64,000 nt of DNA from the NCBI RefSeq assembly GCF_022678485.1, contig NZ_JALBYP010000032.1, positions 244,295 to 308,294 of the forward strand, read 5' to 3'. A program made the translations under genes and the position numbers. Below are positions 61,774 through 64,000 of this stretch, piece after piece; position 1 is the first letter of the stretch, and every line of letters begins with the position of its first letter. This DNA is from Aliiroseovarius sediminis (GTDB lineage: Bacteria > Pseudomonadota > Alphaproteobacteria > Rhodobacterales > Rhodobacteraceae). Under the pieces are notes generated by a model. The model was not told the origin of the DNA, searched no databases, and saw only the letters and a program-made list of their open reading frames with translations.

Positions 61774-62999
61774 TCCAGATTGGTGATACAAGTTACAACC
61801 TCGCGGACCCGATGACCCTGTTGGTGATTGGCGGCGCTGTGCTGGCGGTTTTGATGTTCGCCCTGCTGATCGTCGTGGTGCGTCGGGCGGGGCAATCGGC
61901 GCGCATGACCCAAGACCTGGCCCGTGATATGGGCGGCCTTGGTCAAGCCGTGCAGGTGCTGGGTGCCGGGCAGGATCAGCTGTCGGGCGGCCTGCGCACG
62001 GTGTCGGATGCGCAATCGTCGGGTCAGGCGCAGGTGTTGCAGGCGATGGAAACGCGTCTGGCGCATGTGCAGCAGCAAATGAACGACCGACTGCATGACA
62101 ATGCGATGAAATCGGCGCGTGCCATGTCGGATTTGCAGGACCGGATGAAGGAAAGCCTGCAAGGCAACACGGTGAAAACCACCCAAAGCCTGACGCAGTT
62201 GCAGGAACGGCTGGCGGTGATCGACAAGGCGCAGGACAACATCACGCGGCTGTCCGGCGATGTGCTGAGCCTTCAGGATATCCTGTCAAACAAGCAGACA
62301 CGCGGCGCTTTTGGCGAAATCCAACTGCATGATATCGTGTCTAAGGCGCTGCCGAAGGACAGCTATGACTTGCAACAGACCCTGTCCAACGGCAAACGCG
62401 CCGATTGCCTGATCCACCTGCCCAACCCGCCGGGGCCAATTGTGATCGACTCGAAATTTCCACTGGAAGCCTATGAAAAATTACGTGCCGCGGACACGCA
62501 ATACGAGGTGAACGAGGCGGCAAAGTCGATGCGCATCGCGGTCAAGACGCATATCAAGGCCATCGCCGAAAAGTATATCATCGAAGGCGAAACCGCCGAT
62601 GGTGCGCTGATGTTCCTGCCGTCTGAAGCCGTCTATGCCGAGCTGCACGCCAACTTCCCCGAACTGGTCCGCGAAGGGTTCGAGGCCCGCGTCTGGATCG
62701 TCTCGCCCACCACCTGCATGGCGACCCTGAACACCATGCGCGCGATCCTGAAAGACGCCCGGATGCGCGAACAGGCGGGTGAGATCAGGAAGATGCTAAA
62801 AAACCTGCACCGCGACGTGGAACTGGTGGTCGAGCGCGCGGGTAAGTTGGAGAGCCATTTCGATCAGGCGCGCCGGGATGTCGAGGGGATCACAACGGCG
62901 GCAGAACGCGCTGGGAAGCGTGCGGCGCGGTTGGATAACTTTGATTTTGATGAACTCTCCGACGGCGCCGAGAATGTGGTGCCGATTGGGAAGGGATAG
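61770..62999 (+). CDS. rmuC: RmuC-family DNA recombination protein
   Basis: A 409-residue protein: one N-terminal membrane helix ([22 protein letters not shown]), a long coiled coil (about residues 50-170), then the RmuC nuclease-fold domain: [32 protein letters not shown] and [14 protein letters not shown]. It limits inversion between short inverted repeats in E. coli. The ATG overlaps the mutL stop (ATGA), linking two genome-stability genes. The end is at a small gap before an IS3 element. Confidence 0.9.
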   Translation: MIQIGDTSYNLADPMTLLVIGGAVLAVLMFALLIVVVRRAGQSARMTQDLARDMGGLGQAVQVLGAGQDQLSGGLRTVSDAQSSGQAQVLQAMETRLAHVQQQMNDRLHDNAMKSARAMSDLQDRMKESLQGNTVKTTQSLTQLQERLAVIDKAQDNITRLSGDVLSLQDILSNKQTRGAFGEIQLHDIVSKALPKDSYDLQQTLSNGKRADCLIHLPNPPGPIVIDSKFPLEAYEKLRAADTQYEVNEAAKSMRIAVKTHIKAIAEKYIIEGETADGALMFLPSEAVYAELHANFPELVREGFEARVWIVSPTTCMATLNTMRAILKDARMREQAGEIRKMLKNLHRDVELVVERAGKLESHFDQARRDVEGITTAAERAGKRAARLDNFDFDELSDGAENVVPIGKG

Positions 63000-63190
63000 G
63001 GTTCTTCGGGTGCCTGAAATGGGAGCTTTGAGCCCAGATTGACCGCTACTGTGTGTCGTTTTAATGTCTGGTGTTGCTTAATTGGATCCTATTCAGGAGG
63101 CAGAGCAACAGTAATGTGGGCGCATTGACCTGCTCCCCTGAAAAGTCCTCGCTTTGAGGTTAGCCTGTTCTCCAACTGAGGAGACAGACG

Positions 63191-63457
63191 ATGAAGAGAA
63201 GCCGTTTCAGCGAAGAGCAGATCATTGGCATATTGAAGGAGCACCAAGCTGGTCTTGGTGCGAAGGAGCTGTGCCGCAAGCACGGGATCAGCGACGCCAC
63301 GTTTTACAAGTGGCGCTCGAAGTATGGCGGCATGGAAGTGTCTGACGCCCGGCGGCTGAAGATGCTGGAGGCCGAGAACGCCAAGCTCAAGAAGATGCTT
63401 GCCGAGCAGATGCTCGACGTGGCGACGTTGAAGGAGATGCTGGGAAAAAACTTCTGA
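63191..63457 (+). CDS. IS3-family transposase OrfA
   Basis: An 88-residue protein: SEEQIIGILKEHQAG, helix-turn-helix KELCRKHGISDATFYKWRSKYGG (block CRKHGISDATFYKW), then a coiled coil (LKMLEAENAKLKKMLAEQMLD). The stop lies shortly after the A6-C slip site at 63445-63451. Confidence 0.92.
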   Translation: MKRSRFSEEQIIGILKEHQAGLGAKELCRKHGISDATFYKWRSKYGGMEVSDARRLKMLEAENAKLKKMLAEQMLDVATLKEMLGKNF

Positions 63458-64000
63458 GGCCCGGTTCGAGGCGACGTGCCGTGGACTGGGCCATGAAGGA
63501 GAAGAGCTATACCCAACGGCGGGCCTGCGCCCTGGCTGGGATTGATCCGCGTGTATATCGGCGGCAACCGAAGCTGTCGGAGGACAAGGCGCTGCGGGCG
63601 CGGCTGCGGGAACTGTCGGCTGAGCGTCGTCGGTTCGGCTATCGGCGCCTGCACATCCTGCTGAAACGAGAGGGCTGGGAGCTGAACTGGAAGAAGCTCT
63701 ATCGGATCTACCGCGAAGAAGGGTTAACAGTGCGTAAACGGGGCGGACGCAAGCGGGCGATTGGGACCAGAGCACCTATGGCAATCCCGCAGTGGCTGAA
63801 CCAGCGGTGGTCGCTCGACTTCGTCTCCGACACGCTCTCCGAGGGGCGCAGGTTCCGTATCCTGAACGTGATCGACGACTTCAGTCGGGAATGCCTGGCC
63901 TCGGTGGTCGACACGTCGCTGTCGGGCATCCGTGTCGCCAGGGAGCTGGATCGGATTGCCGAGATGCGGGGCTATCCTTGCATGGTGGTATCCGACAACG
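63442..64000 (+). CDS. IS3-family transposase OrfB (incomplete at the window edge)
   Basis: In the -1 frame from the slip site the protein runs open to the window end: SYTQRRACALAGIDPRVYRR, ERRRFGYRRLHILLKREGW, then the rve domain with the first catalytic Asp in RWSLDFVSDTL and VIDDFSRECLA, and the start of the second (MVVSDN). No stop or frame break is seen, so this copy looks functional. It would be made as an OrfAB fusion by slippage at A-AAA-AAC. Confidence 0.9.

Larger units (their letters stand above)
63126..64000 (+). mobile_element. IS3-family insertion sequence, cut by the window edge
   Basis: The left end reads TGACCTGCTCCCCTGAAAAG from 63126, a typical end for this IS group. orfA (63191-63457) and orfB (from 63442) overlap and are joined by an A6-C slip site. 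The right end is outside the window. It is a different element from the decayed copy at 39288, but in the same orientation. Confidence 0.85.

Noticed and set aside
1..64000. CRISPR arrays, prophage modules, rRNA operons or complete tRNA genes
   Set aside because: I looked for regularly spaced repeats, phage structural genes and RNA gene signatures and saw none apart from the tRNA-like tail at 8002-8022.

Overview
The window reads as a chromosomal segment of an alphaproteobacterium, most likely a Rhodobacterales (Roseobacter-group) marine bacterium. The evidence is the high-GC codon use, the gene orders rsmB / heparinase-like / purH, lspA / DUF3035 lipoprotein / paired M16 peptidases and mutL-rmuC, small alphaproteobacterial families (DUF5665, DUF1674) and a CtrA-type box. 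All calls come from reading the translated sequence and motifs; no database search was run.

Layout. 1-7,650 is a rearranged accessory stretch: an FUSC-type membrane protein, a MliC-like lysozyme inhibitor, a pirin whose first codons come from a neighbouring FAD oxidoreductase gene, a 5'-truncated glutathionyl-hydroquinone reductase, a MATE exporter, the intact FAD oxidoreductase and a frameshifted second MliC. 7,650-10,520 holds a tRNA-tail-like remnant with a terminator, a pterin carbinolamine dehydratase, and a DMT exporter divergent from a MarR regulator across a perfect 15-bp inverted repeat.

11,052-36,713 is the most interesting part: a large catabolic cluster. It encodes an enamidase-like amidohydrolase, a MarR regulator, a molybdenum hydroxylase (FAD subunit plus a fused 2Fe-2S/Mo subunit), a 6-hydroxynicotinate-reductase-like flavo-Fe-S protein, an ApbE-like UPF0280 protein, two tandem DUF1185 proteins, ETF-ubiquinone oxidoreductase, an ABM-domain protein, a 7Fe ferredoxin, ferredoxin-NADP reductase, glutaryl-CoA dehydrogenase, a semialdehyde dehydrogenase, a butyrate-kinase / phosphate-butyryltransferase-like pair, EtfAB, and TTT and TRAP transporters. 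Read together they suggest an aerobic route: nicotinate-like N-heteroaromatic acid -> 6-hydroxy compound -> tetrahydro-6-oxo compound -> 2-formylglutarate + ammonia -> (loss of CO2) glutarate semialdehyde -> glutarate -> glutaryl phosphate -> glutaryl-CoA -> crotonyl-CoA. Glutaryl-CoA dehydrogenase electrons would go through EtfAB and ETF-QO to quinone; NADPH would reduce ferredoxin for the ring-reduction step. Four palindromes of the type TTNGTATACNAA lie at the start of the amidohydrolase, FAD-subunit, ferredoxin and dctP transcription units and probably form one regulon of the MarR protein. The first half of this route is that of Eubacterium barkeri nicotinate fermentation; the kinase/phosphotransacylase activation of glutarate is an inference and would be unusual.

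36,900-40,960 holds a phospholipase D / PAP2 pair, a decayed IS3 element carrying two small palindromic insertions, and an AT-rich orphan gene. 41,336-63,000 is mostly core: pnp, a sterol-desaturase-family hydroxylase, rpsO, an RTX-repeat protein, deoA, truB-rbfA, dapB, an SdhE/SDHAF4-like small protein, rsmB, heparinase-like, purH, lspA, a BamF-like lipoprotein, two M16 peptidases, mutL and rmuC. The window ends inside a second IS3 element with an intact-looking frameshift signal.
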